Source: Bimuria novae-zelandiae CBS 107.79 (taxonomy: Eukaryota; Ascomycota; Dothideomycetes; Pleosporales; Didymosphaeriaceae). Taken from it: a stretch of 64,000 bases of DNA. The position numbers and the translations under genes are program-made. Of this stretch, positions 1 to 13,348 are shown piece after piece (position 1 is the first letter of the stretch; the number at the start of each line of letters is the position of its first letter). The stretch is taken from NCBI GenBank assembly GCA_010015655.1, contig ML976679.1:90168-154167 (forward strand). Reading direction: 5' to 3'. Below the pieces are notes generated by a model. It was not told the DNA's origin and made no database searches. It was given only the letters and a program-made list of their open reading frames with translations.

Positions 1-1253
1 CCAGTTCTCCAATTCATCCACCTCGTTACAATGGAGAGACCAACTGTACTTGGTCGGGGTAGTTGGCCATATATCCTTTCCAGTGCCCGGTGGCTTGGTG
101 TAGTCAGGCGGACCATCAATCTGATCGGGGTATTCGATACCAGTGGCCGGACTGCACAATTGCTCTCCCTCCATAGTGTCCGTTGCTGCTTCTATGGCGC
201 CGTTTCCGTTGTGTCCTATCTCGATGAAATATTCAGAGCCCTTTGGCATTTTCGCATTGAGCGAAGTCTGCCATGTGACATGCATGTCAAGGTCGTCCGG
301 TTTGCAGCGGTAGGACTGGCCCGCTGGTGTATATAGTGGGGTCTGTAGAAACATGTCGTCTACCTGGGTGCTAAAGTACAGCCTCCGGAAGCCGACATAG
401 AGACCTCTTGTAACCCAGTTGATCCACGCATGTTGCAAGTAGTTCGACAACGGCGCCCAATCAAGCGCAAATGGCAAGAACCATACCATCTGCTGGCGAG
501 TGCCAATCTGATTTATGACACCGGCAGTGCCAGAACCGCTGAACTTGGCAAACTCCCAAGCAATTGAGGAGTTGGTAATCTGAGCCGGGTTGTGGAAGAT
601 GTTCGCAATGCTCACTTCAGCGTTTCTGTGGAATTTGTCAGTCATCTCGCGCAAAAAGAAAAAGCCCTGCAGTCGCATCCGCGAAGGTTGCGCAAATTTT
701 TCAGACAGCAATGAACGAGATATGTGGTGACATACGATTTCAAGCCAGCCGTAGAAAAGCCAGTAACATTGGTGAAGACAACTGGCTCATCTTTGACATT
801 GCCACCGAGACCCACAACGCCGAAATCGCTTGTTGGAAAGACGTCCAGCCGTACCATACGAACGCCGAATTGCGTTTGGTAGTTCCACAGCTGGTTCCAC
901 TGCACCCGCGTGAGGGCGCTGTAGTATTGATCGCCGTAATTGTATCCGACCTCGCTGACAACAACAATACCGCCGTAATTGCCATTTGTGGCTGACACAT
1001 TGAGGACCGGAAGGTTGCTTATGCCAGCTTGAGGAACGGTAACCACTTGGTGGGGAATGCCGTAGCCCTGTAGACCGGAAGTAGCGCCGTTCAGTGCGGA
1101 AATATCGTCTCGCGCGAGGACCAAGATTGTGCTGGATACTGTGACTCCTGAGATAGCTGCTGGCGATGTATTGTCTGCGGACACATTCTGAGCGAAGAGA
1201 AGGCATGTGGAGAGGATCAAGGTCCACAACGACGCAAAAGAAGACGGCAGCAT
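1..1253 (-). CDS. agd3: Agd3-like secreted polysaccharide deacetylase, 3' end cut off by window edge
   Basis: Two exons on the minus strand: 1253-736 and 625-1, continuing beyond base 1. The 110-nt intron (735-626) has a GTATGT donor, a CTGAC-type branch site and a CACAG acceptor, and it joins the frame exactly (GLKS then NAEVSIANIF). The start at 1253 gives a clear signal peptide (about residues 1-25, ending NVSA). The protein resembles Agd3, the extracellular galactosaminogalactan (GAG) deacetylase of Aspergillus that partly removes N-acetyl groups so that the polymer becomes cationic and adhesive. The acidic QVDDM motif near residue 258 fits the metal-binding region of that carbohydrate-esterase family. 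The gene is divergent from the gtb3-like gene, as expected for a GAG locus. It is partial, so the catalytic His motif cannot be checked. Splice sites and motif are seen directly; the function is by family resemblance. Confidence 0.82.
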
Positions 1254-2881
1254 TGCGTGGGAATAGTGTCGAAGAGCAATAGCATGGAGATACAAAATTT
1301 TGGGGCTGGTGGATGTATTAATAAATCTAGACTCAGCAGTGAGACCACGTGTGTCTATTGGACAATGGCTAGACACTGGTCCAAACGGAGCATATAGAAG
1401 CGTATACGCACAAGCCAAAACTATCGACTCGCAATGCTCACTCGTGTGCCACTTCCGATTCCAGAAGTGGTCTGGACCTATGATGCGGCATGTTGAACTC
1501 AAGGTACGCGTCTGGCATGGTTCACTGCAACCTCAAAACTACACTTGTTAGGGTAGGTAGAGTGAGCGAGGGACGGGGTGGCGCTGAACGGATATAGCTG
1601 TGCAGGGGCCTTGGCAGATGGCCCTCTCATGCAAGTACCCTAGATGGCAGAGGTCTGCGCCACGTGTGGAAGTGCTCTTTAGGTAATATCAGCGGAGGAG
1701 TAACGTGACAGCAAGAGCTTGCATCGAATATGCAGGCCGGCGGTACATGCAGGCGAACAACTGGAAACACATCAGCCCATCTGGGGATTAGACCTGGAGA
1801 ACACCGGAGGAACTTAGACTGGCAGCACAGGTACCATCTCGGCTGCACAGTCCCGCAGCAGCTCCAATGCCGTTGAATCTGAATTGAGGTGAATGGAGTA
1901 TTGGGGTCGACGCGTCCAAGGACCCGAGGAAGTCGCCTGCCCGGCCGCCACGCAAGCTTGCTATATGGTAAATGGCAGCATCATATCCGGACCTGGTGCA
2001 TATATTGAAAAGACGCGCTGTAGAACGTCGAGGCAATGAAGTCGATATTAAATAATGCAGAAGAGGTGGTTAGGCTAAAGGGGCGACACTCGTGAATGCC
2101 GAATGCCGCGCCCACTAAAACGGCAAGCCGCACGGACCAGCGCTAGGGAATGACCCCCTTCCTTTTTTCAGCCTCCCCCAACATCGCGTCGCTCACGTCA
2201 CGCTTCTGCGAGTTTTGACTCCACGGCTCTGCCCTCCTCCTTATACTACCGCCCTGCCCCGCACAGCACGCCGGTCGTCGAAGATAGATTGAACATGCAT
2301 CTTGGCTACCGCCGATCTTCCATTGCCATCTATTCAGTGCCCGGTCGAAAGGCTTCGCCCGCAGCACGATGCACTCTATGTCCGTCATTCACTGCCCTTT
2401 TGAGGCTGCCAAGCTCGACTTTACGAGCTTCTCGAAGGATGGCGGTGCTTCTTCGATGCCGACCTTCTCCAGCGTGAGACATTTGGCCGCACGCCGCGGT
2501 GCCATTAGCTGACGTTGCTACTCGATGAACAGCAAAGACACATGACGGCTAGTAAGGAGCCTGTCAACGTGCATTTGTCGGATCGTGAACTAGCTACCCT
2601 TATACCGGCATTTGTATGCCAGCATGCTATTGGGGCTTATTATGGTAACGAGTCGCTGCCTGTGGTTTTTTAGCTCGGCTATCCCCAGGTTATCATCTAT
2701 GCTGTTCAGTGCAAAACGCTGCGACAGTATCTGATCGTCATTTTCTATGTTCTATCATTTGATAGATTTCACCACATATCTGTGTGTCTCACGCTTCGGC
2801 ACCACTTCTCTGGGTTGATACCGCTCTGCCGTGGCATCTACCAGGGCTCACGTACGGCCAGTGCCTGCGTAGCACGGCAAC
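1254..2881. promoter_or_regulatory. Divergent intergenic region between agd3-like and gtb3-like genes
   Basis: This 1.6-kb non-coding stretch separates two divergent starts and so must contain both promoters. Short open frames lie on both strands but none has a recognisable product. I saw no clear TATA box or repeat array. Base composition is ordinary, unlike the AT-rich blocks later in the window. Confidence 0.5.
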
Positions 2882-5800
2882 ATGCCGAATATACTCGGTA
2901 TCACTGCCTTCAAGTCTGGTATAGCGCCGCACGAGTGGTGGGAATGGGCTCTAGTAGCTATACTTGCTGCTAGCGGACTGTTCGGAACCATTGCGCTTGT
3001 TTGGACTTCTCTTGCTAGAATTCGGAAAATCTTCCAGGTATGGAACAACTTTTCCAATTTCTGGATCGCAAAGCTTATCAACGCCCCATAGCATGAGACT
3101 GACCAGAACCTCTTGCCGCACTCGGTCCAGGAACGGCTACTGGTGCTGTCCCACACCGCGCACTGCGTGAGGCCCAAGCAACCTCTTCCCGAAAAACCGA
3201 CGTCGTTCGGCGTGTATCTTGGCTCACTGGGCACACCCGTTACAGTCGAGGAGAGGGAAATATTAGAGGGATGGGACATGCTAATGCTCGACCCCAGGCA
3301 GCCGGGAGTGTTGGAAGCCATCGACAATGACATCGACCTTGGTCCGCACATCATTGCTCGCATAGACCTTCTGGACGTGCTCCCGTTTCCGGCCAAGGAT
3401 AGTGAGATAGACATGTTGAAAGCGATCCACTTGGTATCTTTGGTCCTCAACGATGCCATACGAAAACCAGGCCAGCGACGATACTTCACGGGCGTGCTAG
3501 TTGCCGGTTGGAGAGAGCGGGTATGTGTTCGCATGCTTAACGGTCTCGCGAAACTGTTCTACGCCTATGGCTTGCATGTTTACCTTGAAGTCGGTGGCCC
3601 GGAATTTCTCAACGATGTTGGACAGCTCAACTTCAAACTATTCGCTGGCATGGCCGTTAGGAACGGGACGATAATGGAGAACGGGGAACGAAGAGACTAC
3701 TTTGCTATGGACAAGATGAAGACCACTACCAAGACATTCGTGTCGCAAGCATGCCTACGCCCCTTTCTGACTATGATGTGGGACACTATCGACGATAACG
3801 CCGATTTGTCGCATGCGGTCACGAGGAGAGCCCACATGTGGTGCAGCTACCATGGTGCAATCCCTTACTTCGTCCGACGTTGTGCTTTGAAGAATATTGC
3901 TGAAGTGTGTTCTTGCGATGAACCGCTAGCTGCTTTTCAGTGGCTTAAAGAGCGAAGAGTCATGAACGTGCACGACCGATTTCGAACCACTCGCATCGTA
4001 AGTGCATCAGAGTGCGCTGTTGTACCGGTTTGTACTAACAAGCTCCAGCTCTCTTCCGAATTTTCCAGTATCGTTGATGACTATCTCCCTCTGCAACGAG
4101 TGTTCCCGCTTTTGGGAGGGACGATAGCTGGCTTGGACGTCTCCGAGGATGAATCAGATGCGGAAGACAGTTCGAGTGCTTCTACTCTTACCGTACAGTT
4201 TCCGGAGATAGATGAAAACGGCGCACTATTGCCCCAAGAGCCAGCATCGCCTGTATCGACCGGACTGAACTGGATCACAGCAGTGGAGAGACCCATCGCG
4301 AACCCATTATCGTGCTCGTTCAACGGCTCTCCGTATGGTTCTCTGGGCTGCTTCCCCATTGGGCTCGATGCTACCCGAGAAGATTTTGACCATGTTCTTC
4401 GTTCGCAGCAGCATTTAAGAAAGCTCAACCTGTTGAGTAAGCTGTCTGCGACCAAGTTGCATGAAGTGGGCAAGCACATCATGAGCTACACCACCTCAGG
4501 GAGTCGGTACATTGACCTTGTCCCGACCGCACGAGATACTCTATCTACCTTGGCGAACACACTTGCGCGCGCCAATGACGAAGCCGATGACTATCATCAG
4601 ATACGAGTGTACGTCGGACTCGATTCTGGCTTCCACATCCCGGCAGGCAGCCAATTCTGGGCGGTATGGGAAGACGAACAAAGGACTTTCACACAGGTCA
4701 TTTATATCTCCAAGTCAGTGCAGGACATAGCAGGCACTCTGTTGCACACCTACTTGAGCAAATCCAGTTTCACAAGATACCAATGCTTTCTCCTGGAATT
4801 CGGGCTGAGCGAGCATCGAAGCCAACTTGGTAAGCTCACAAAGCTTCCACAGCGGGTAGACCAAGATCTGTCCCTATTGTCCTCTTCGGACCTACTTCTG
4901 TACTTGCAGCACTTGCAACATACCGAGTGGGACGAATCATGTCCATTGCTTTCGTCTATACGAAACCACTGCGAAGAATTACTCATCGATGTCCCCACCT
5001 ACCGTCAACTGAAGAAGCTCAGCAACATGGAATACATTAGCGGGGCCATACTCGACGAGCAGTTGGTCCATGCGCGCATCAAATGGTACCGCCTTTGTCG
5101 GCTGCCTTGCCTTGATCGCCAACAGGCTTTGACACTTTTCCGGCACGTTGACTTGAACTTCCGCAATGCGCTCTGGTGGCGCGATCACAAGGGCCTCGAC
5201 ACTATCACTTCGGCAATTGAGAAACTGACCAACCGGGCAGAAATCGACTCTGTGGCAGACTTCGTGCTCTTTTGCATATTCTGCGCAGCAAGGAAAGCTG
5301 CATTTGAAGAGGTATATATCGAAGTCTCGGATCGTAACCCATTGTTCAACCAATACTCTGACCAGAGTGCTGCTTTCGCTGAGCTATTCGCACTAGGATC
5401 TCGCTGCGAAGCATACTTTGACATCATGCCAAGCGACATGGGCATATTGTTGTCGAAGAAGCATCGTGATTACTACAACGAACCTGGGCATCAGCCTCCG
5501 ATGTGGATCTTCAACGCACCATCCTTCGCCTCCGCGTATGCTGCAGCACAAACAGATATTGATCCGGACCAGAAATCCTCTGTCATGCCGGGATACCGCC
5601 GCTTCACATTTCTCAGTGTCTTTGCTATTCCGGCGCTTGTTGGTAAAATCTATGACGTTCCTGATTTGTGGCTTTACTGACTGATACAGATATTCTCCTC
5701 TTGTCGACAACGGGACATGGGCTCTACCTAAGCGCCAAAATGACTTTCGATGAGCAGAGGTATGCTACACTGGCATTGATGACCTCACTACTGTTATCTG

Positions 5801-8800
5801 GTGCAATCGGAACTTGGATATCAATCGGTGGAACCTACTACCTAATTTCGATGGCCTTTTCCGCAGCGAACATGTTCGTGCTGACTCGTTTAATCGGAGG
5901 TCTCGCTTTCACCATTGCCGCCAGTCTACTTGGGTTTGTTATGATATCAGCCATGGAAGGGCCCCGACACGCAGCCATATACTTCTTCTACCTCGTGGGC
6001 TTGACATCTTACCTTTCAGTACTGGCGGTACTTTCAACTTATCAAATTCCCGGTTCTTCGTTCCTCAACGGTCGACGAATCATCATTGCAGTGGTACCAA
6101 CACTCATCATATCGCCAGTCATGACCATCTGGGTTGACGGATACGACATCATCATCTATCCTTGTGTTTTGATTATCTTTGTCTCTCTGCTGATATTGGG
6201 TACGCGACACATCGCAACTCAGTGGGTCACATGGTATCACAATATCAAAACCCTTAACGACTCTGATGTAAAGGAATGGTACGTGCAAACAGCAGCTAAA
6301 AGGCAATCACCGGCAGCGGCCGGTCGTTTTTCACGTAAGCATCTTCCCGATAACGTCGCTTCGAACGAGACTGATGCTGTATCTCAGCAAATCGCCTGAG
6401 CAAGGCTCCCCGTACATCAATGGCTCCTTCGTCATCTCTTGCACCATCTTCCGAGACTACCAACGACGCAGCCGAACTTTTTTATGGGCTTAGCGAGCCC
6501 GCCATTCTTGCTCTATGCCGCACGGAACTGTACAATGCTGTGAACAAGGAGAGAAGTCGCCATCTCTGGACCAAACCAACGGGCGATGTATTTGTGCGGC
6601 AACTTGCGGAGTGCTGGGACTCCACCATTTTCCTTTTGGATTGGTATTGTCGGCTCACCGACACCAAACGGCCCATCCCGTACAGCTCTACGTGGAATCT
6701 TGAGACCCAAGTCGCTCTAGAAAGCATGCAACAGTCACAAAAGGGCATACGCCTGCACAATTCCTTCATTCACTGGCGCAACGCTGGGGATGAGATTGGC
6801 TGTGGTATTCTGTACTTTCTCACAGCGCTCATGGATCGCTGGTTGGACCTGGTCAACGGCGTTCATCTAGTGGGCTTGTCTCCCCAGATGAACGACACGC
6901 TCCGCTTATCGGTTGGCTTCGGTCTTGCGTATTATTTGATCGGCGCTGTCCTGCTGGACTATAAAGCTCAACATCTCCACCAGCAATCGGAGCAGATGGC
7001 ACCAGTTTCGATTGAGAATATCCCTCATATACGACAGGCGAAGTCCAACGACATGAAGTTCCGCCGGCGCCTTTATTGGAATACGCTTTGTCACTTCATC
7101 GGCGTCCATGTTTGGGCATTGGCAGTCAGTGCCGCACTAGTCTGGATTTTTGACAGCTCCCCACTGGGGACAGTCATGTTCCTGGCATATGTAGGAGCAT
7201 ACAGCGGACTGCTACTATATCAGTACAACAAAATCTTCTCGGGTCCACATGCTCTGATGCCGCTTTTGTGCGCGGTTATTCTCGGGTTCGTGGTGGGCAG
7301 CATTCTCAAGGAAGTGTATGCAGACTTCCAGTATAATAACGTTATCGCGCTTGCCGTAGCGACTTGGACGGCAGCTTTACTCTCATTTCACACAGCTAAA
7401 CTCGGCCTACCCGAAGCTTTCGATGTGAGAATGTGGATAGCTGAAAAGATGCAAAGCTTTAGGCGCCAACCGAGCGGTCCCACCAACTCATCCAACTCTG
7501 TACACATCCGTGGGCTACCTTCTCGGTATCGCATCCATTGGTCAAGCGCAGAAAAGTTTCACGCCTACAACGGAACTGGTACGGACGCCGATTGGAGTCA
7601 AACCGAGCTTCAAGCGTTCACCGAGAAGCTGCGTACTGCACCAAAGGAAGACCGATTCCGAGTTTGGCCGTACGGTCATCCCGGCGACCAGGTCACTGCC
7701 ATCTTGTTGTCATGCACTCACGAAACCCTGCCACGACTAGCACTACAAGCATATCCTACAATGCCATTCCTCGTTCAAAGAATAGTTCTGGCATGGCAGA
7801 ACGGTCTCATCAAGATCTACATCGTCCCTATGCAGTCGGTAGCAGACGAAAAGATCGATCTTCGAGCTATATCTCAGTATTCGGACGGGCGTCTGACAGT
7901 TTTTGTAGCTTCGGATTCCAAAGGAAGTGCATCTGGACAGCTGAACGTCAGCAGCAGCTCTCGCGTTATCGCCGAGACATTGTTACATGCGTGTTCAGAA
8001 ACCATGTTCGGCATGCCTCATCATCATGCTGACATAGCCGAATCAATTCTCGTATGCGGCCCGACGAGCCAGGACCCGTCTGCCGTCTCTGAGTGCGCCA
8101 AGCGCTCGATGCCCTCCAGAACGTCTGGATCCCAAGCAATCGCATTCGAGAGCCTCTGTCGAAAGGATTTGCTACGCAATCTATGTCTTGGTTATAATCC
8201 TGACGCGGAGTGGGATATCCTCCCTCTCGACATACGAAGAATGTTCCTGAGACGATGTTTGGGATCCCGTGGCCCCTACACTAACACCGAGATGTCGTGG
8301 ATTCTTTCGAACGTAGCAGCAGAAGATGCTTGCACAATTCTATCTCGCCTCGCGAGGTACGACCTTGGCGCATATCTGTCGGTGCACAAGTACAATTACT
8401 TTAGGAACCGGGGCGACCAAGCGCTCAGCGAAAAAGAGTACAGGCAAATCACTGCCGACATTCAGGAGGCCCATCATCCCGTTCTCAATCGGTCTACGAC
8501 AGTGATCCTCAGCGACTACGCTAAACGGGTGAAGGCACCCGCTGCCTACGTTTACCACGCACTCGGCACATGGATCAAGTTCTTTGTACTCGCGTGTATG
8601 GCCGATCCCGAGTACCAACGTGAGTTGAACTGCGCGTTAGGCAGGACCCCACGCTTTGTTGCCAGACCGACGACCTTCATTCTCACGGGCCTTTGGATTT
8701 ACAGTCGAGCTGCGATGTCGGTGGCTCTTCCGTTCTTTCTCTACCACAATCGGAAAGACATATCTGATCTCGCCAGTACAGTCAAAGGAAGCTTGGTCTC

Positions 8801-11800
8801 CCAGAAAAGGGATCGGCTGATCATACGTAGCTACGGCGAGACAGAAACTGCGTTTGTCCATCATGTATCCCAGCACGGCTTCAAACTCGTCTTCTATCAG
8901 GGTACTATGAGGCAAGAGCCAACCTGGGGCCACACGCGTGTCTCGGAGTATAGTAGAGACATGCGCATTATCAACCGCAAAGAATACAAGAACGGCAAGA
9001 TCATCAACGAGTTCGTCTACGACTATCCCAACCGATCTGTTTCTCGATTCCTCAAAATCACGAAATTCCAGAGTAGCAGGTTGCCATCAAGCCGCACTTG
9101 CCTCCAAGGAAGCGACGAGGGTGCCAAGGTTCAGTATAACACCAAGGGCCACATCGAGTCTGGCAGCTATATGCAGCACGGCAATTTGGTCCGCTTCAAA
9201 TATCATTACCGCAAGAACGCAAAGTACGACGACGAGCTACTCAGAGCCGAGTTCGTACTTCCACACATGTCCGTCAATGTTAGTTGGTGCGCTCCGCCTG
9301 TGCGTCATGCAGAGAAAATGGAGCGATGGATTCCGACTCCACGTGTACACGAAGCAACATTTGTCCAAGGAGCCGACGTCTACGAGTGTTCGTGGCTCTA
9401 CGACCACAAATTCCATCCTGTGATCTCGACCAAGCTCAATGGCGAAGCGGTTAATACACCGGACATGATACGGCACGATTGGTTGGGCGTGTTGAAGAAG
9501 CCTTCGCGATGCAATTTCATGGATGAGAATCCGCTCTTAGACTTCAGAGCGCCGACATCAAGCTTTATGAGCCGCCTTTTACGTACAAACATCAAGCGTC
9601 AAGAAATCTCTACATCTCGAGCTCGGTCTCACCTGTGGAAAGCCTGGAAGAAGCGCCTTGATCTAGATGGTGTTGTGGTGCGCTTTGTCGATGAAGAGCT
9701 TATACGTAGAGAGGCTCTCTTGCGAACATACTGGCGTCGACGTGATCGCGGGAGTCTTCTGAAGGCCGAGGACTATCTTGCTCTACATGCCGACGCGATC
9801 ATGGCAAGCGCCGACCTCACGAGTGACATCAGTGCATGGACGCCGCTGGCTATCCGGATGAGTGATCTCTTCAGTTTCGGACAAGGAGGTGACGCTGTAA
9901 TCTTCACGCGTACGAAAACGCTACAGCGAGATACCGAGAACAATCTCCATGTCATTGCCGTCGATACTGGCACGTGGCCAAACGAGGGTGGTGGTGTTTC
10001 TGCGTGTCGCCGCGATCTGATCAACAATCTTCGCACGATCAAATGGCACATGGTCGTGGAATCAGCCAACGACTTTGGCCTTCCTAAGCACCAAACAGAA
10101 GAGAACGTTGAGTCGCTGAAAATCATTCCACTGTGGGGCTTGGACTTTTTGCATCCGTCCCATGGCATGTTCACAAACAAGCTAGACAGCGAGGTCGACC
10201 ATCTAGTCAAGGATGCGACGATTGATGATATCAGGGTCAACTTCATCCCAACTTTGACCGCGCTTGTACGAGGAGCTCGCGTAATTAACATGACGAAGGC
10301 GGATGTCAAGCAATCTACTCGAGCGCTAGTCAACCTCAACACGTACTTCCAAAACTCTCGTCATTGGAAAGAAGTCTGGACGAGCGATATCGTCAAGGAC
10401 ACTTGGAGGAAGCTGTGGCTAACAGACGACATGCCCAACGCACAGCCGCCGTCGGTGTGGTTCCGGACCGAGTTGCCTACACTAAGCCATCTCGACACCG
10501 CTCTGGAACTGTGGCTCAGGTGTAAGACCACCCAATTATCACTTCCACTTCATGCTGACCCTATCAGATCTTTTCATCTTCTCTATTCCCATTCCCGAGA
10601 AAATTCCGAACGTCTTCCAGGCGTCACATCACAGCGTCTCAGCCTCATACGGCATTGTCTGCAAGCTAAAGCGGAACTGTACCCTCCAAATCTGGGACCA
10701 CGCGATATCGTGGCGCGAAACTAATCTGTATCTTTCCTCTGCAATGTGCACTCTACCGCCTTTCATTAGGAACTCCTTGCTTGGATTGATGAAGTTAACG
10801 TCTTGTCTCATTCTGCATCACGCTGATCAGATCCTCCCATGTGCAGGTATGTTATTCATTCATAGTGAAAGGGTGTACTGATATCTTCTAGACTTTTTCA
10901 ACCCAGGATGGGAAGTTGAGATCGGTTCATCTAAAGGCCAACTCACCCACCGCAACGTTTTCCGTCGCAAGGTCGATCCGATCGTGAACGGCATACCTGA
11001 CATGACAAAGTTCGCTCCTGTCACCGAGATTAAGACGAAATCGCCTACTGTCACTATGCTTTCGCACGTGTGGTTTGCCAAAGATATCAAAAATGCCTTG
11101 CTTGCCGCCGACATCATTTCTAACGAATGGGGCTTCAAAGACTACAAGCTCGACATCTATGGCGCGCTCAACAAATCCCCCGTCTACTCGTCAGAGTGCC
11201 AAGAGATTCTTGCTTGCAAAGGCCTGGGAGAGAGTGTTACTCTTCGCGGAACTGCAAACCCTGCTATGGTTCTCGCCAACACTTGGCTATTCCTGAACTC
11301 ATCAGTGTCCGAAGGGCTGCCCTTGGCGCTCGGCGAGGCTGCGCTCACCGGTGCACCGGTAGTTTGCACTGATGTCGGCGCCTCACTGCGTGTCCTCACT
11401 GACCCTGACGACGGAAAACGTTACAGTGAAGTGGTTGCACCGAACGACGCATACGGTCTTGCTCGCGCACAGATCAATCTTCTCGCTATGCTTGACGAAT
11501 GGGCACAATATGCAGAGGACTCACCAGACCATCCCGCTCCCATCCTGCCACACAAGCCCACCCCCGAAGATGTAGAAATCATTACCCGCCGCATGTACGA
11601 GAAGTCGAAACAACGCCGCAAGCTTGGAATGATGGCCCGCACGATCGTCCAGAAGTCCTTCGGCGGCGAGCGCTACCTGCGCGAACACGAACAGATGCTC
11701 TGGGTTGGTAAGGCCTGCTACGAGATGCTAGGTCTAGAAAAGCGCATACCTCCACCCAAGCATCCAGGGCGTATGCTGTCGCTCAAACGTAAATCTGGCC

Positions 11801-12351
11801 AGAGGCAATTTACAGACACCGCGTCGAGCAACGTCATCGACCCACAGCTCGAGAAGATGCAGCATCCGCGGCCGCCACTCGCGAGGCAGTCCTCAGCTGC
11901 GACATCCTTCTCCTCGATATATATAGACGAGCCTGCCGGCCCGTCAAACGCCATCTACCGCGAGGAGTGGGGCCCTGCCACGCCATACTCATCCGCGCTC
12001 TACCCGGGATCCGACGCTTTCACCAAAGACGAACACTATTCATCACCCCACGTGGCACGGCCGCCGCGCACTTACACACATATCCAGGCTTCGAGCTCCT
12101 CGTTTGCAAGCTCCGTCAATGCCGCCGGTAAGCGACCTGTGCAGTACGACTACGGCTATGGCCACGCGGGTGGCTTCAAACACGTACCGGCGGATCCGAG
12201 ACGGAGTGCGCTCATGCGACAGAGTATGGTTGGTGGGAGTGCGAGGAGTAGCGTGAGGACAAGGAGCCATTTGAATGAGGTGGAGTTTGCGGATGACCCG
12301 CATGAGGGGTATGGGAATGTTGTAGAGGCGGCTGCTAGAGGTAGGATTTGA
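2882..12351 (+). CDS. gtb3: Gtb3-like giant membrane glycosyltransferase (GT4, PelF-like C-terminus)
   Basis: I join seven exons: 2882-3037, 3092-3997, 4049-5642, 5690-6334, 6388-10521, 10568-10846 and 10892-12351. All junctions keep frame and use GT..AG introns of 45-54 nt. The result is about 3,057 aa. There is one membrane segment near residues 20-42, a cluster of about five in exon 4 (from about residue 900), and about five more early in exon 5. A long soluble region follows. The C-terminus is GT4: a GTWPNEGGGVS nucleotide-loop motif near residue 2295, resembling PelF, and an E-x7-E motif (EGLPLALGE) near residue 2712. A low-complexity Ser/Pro tail ends the protein. In the Aspergillus GAG cluster Gtb3 is the proposed polymerase/exporter; the divergent agd3-like neighbour supports that role. 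The intron at 3998-4048 is a multiple of three without a stop, so automatic prediction may miss it. Family is confident; the exact polymer is inferred. Confidence 0.85.
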
Positions 12352-12840
12352 GGCTTGCAGGTGGCTTCTGGGTTCTTTCCCTTATTCTGTACATGTTACT
12401 TGGGCATTTGAACTAGGGGCGTCGGCTTGCATTGCATTAATACGCTCGTTTGCATGAAGTCCCATAGTTTACTTCATTTTAAAAAAATTGAGTTGCTGAA
12501 CAGGCCTCAGTCTACGCATCGTGACTGTGTACCACGAATCATGTCACAGTAGTGAATTTTCAGGAGTTGGAACTGGCTTGTTTGGACTTCCATAACGTTA
12601 CTCCCTTCAATGTATAACATGTTCCTTTTCTACCGGTCAGCTTTGAGGTTCGTCACCTTCACATTAGGCTTTGTGAACGTATTTTCTCGTTGAACTAGCC
12701 TCGAGTCGCGTGTACTCACTAGGAAGAGTCCCGTCCAAGAATAAAGCCGGCTGTGGCAGGAATAATCTGCATCCCCTCATTCTTTCTCATATTACCATAT
12801 CAGTGGTAAGTGGTAGGCGTCTGCATTCACCAATGGGCAT
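12352..12840. other. Intergenic, 3' flank of gtb3-like gene
   Basis: No gene seen. It contains the presumed 3' UTR of the gtb3-like gene and moderately AT-rich sequence leading into the tandem repeat. Confidence 0.5.
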
Positions 12841-13246
12841 TTCGTCCTGAGTGAGAATATTTTGTAGGATCATTTGTCTCGAGTAAGAACTTTTTATAGG
12901 GCTGTTCGTCCGAGGTGAGGAATTGACGAAACCGCTTGCTTTATATAGGACCTTTCCATAGGGTTATTCGTCCCAAGTCGAACTCCTGCAAGCCCATTCG
13001 TCGAAATTAAGAATTTTGTAGAGCCGTTCGTCGAGAATAAGGATTCTCCGAGACCCTATTCGTCTAAAGTGAAGACTCATCGCGACTCCGTTTATCTTGC
13101 ATTCCAAGGTTAGGATTTGCCATGATCTGTTTATCTTATGTGAGGATTTGTTGCGATGCGTTCGTCCCAAGTGAGGATTCCTCGCGCTCCTGTTCGCCTT
13201 CAGTAAAAATTACTTATAGGACCGTTCGTCCCAAGTTTTAAATACC
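12841..13246 (+). repeat. Degenerate 30-32 bp tandem repeat (minisatellite)
   Basis: About 12-13 diverged head-to-tail units begin with a TTCGTC-type core, often followed by a CAAGTGAGGATT-like stretch, with a spacing of about 30-32 bases. Cores occur near 12841, 12873, 12905, 12968, 12998, 13027, 13060, 13159, 13190 and 13224, with more decayed TTTATC versions near 13091 and 13130. Both transitions and indels separate the units, so the array is old. It lies about 100 bp upstream of a broken gene. There is no spacer/repeat alternation, so it is not CRISPR. Confidence 0.75.
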
Positions 13247-13348
13247 TCACGGCCTGACTCGGCTTCTTCTTTACAAGACCAACTCTAGCAAGCTCCTCAA
13301 GGCAGTCTGGACCGCAATCTCTACCTCATTATCCACCAGAGTTTCAGG

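Noticed and set aside
1254..2881. SomA-binding site in the agd3/gtb3 promoter
   Set aside because: I looked by eye for the GTACTCCGTAC-type site that I recall for Aspergillus SomA and did not see it. The motif itself should be verified before any conclusion.
12841..13246. Possible CRISPR-like array
   Set aside because: Units are contiguous and diverged, with no constant repeat alternating with unique spacers, and the DNA is eukaryotic.
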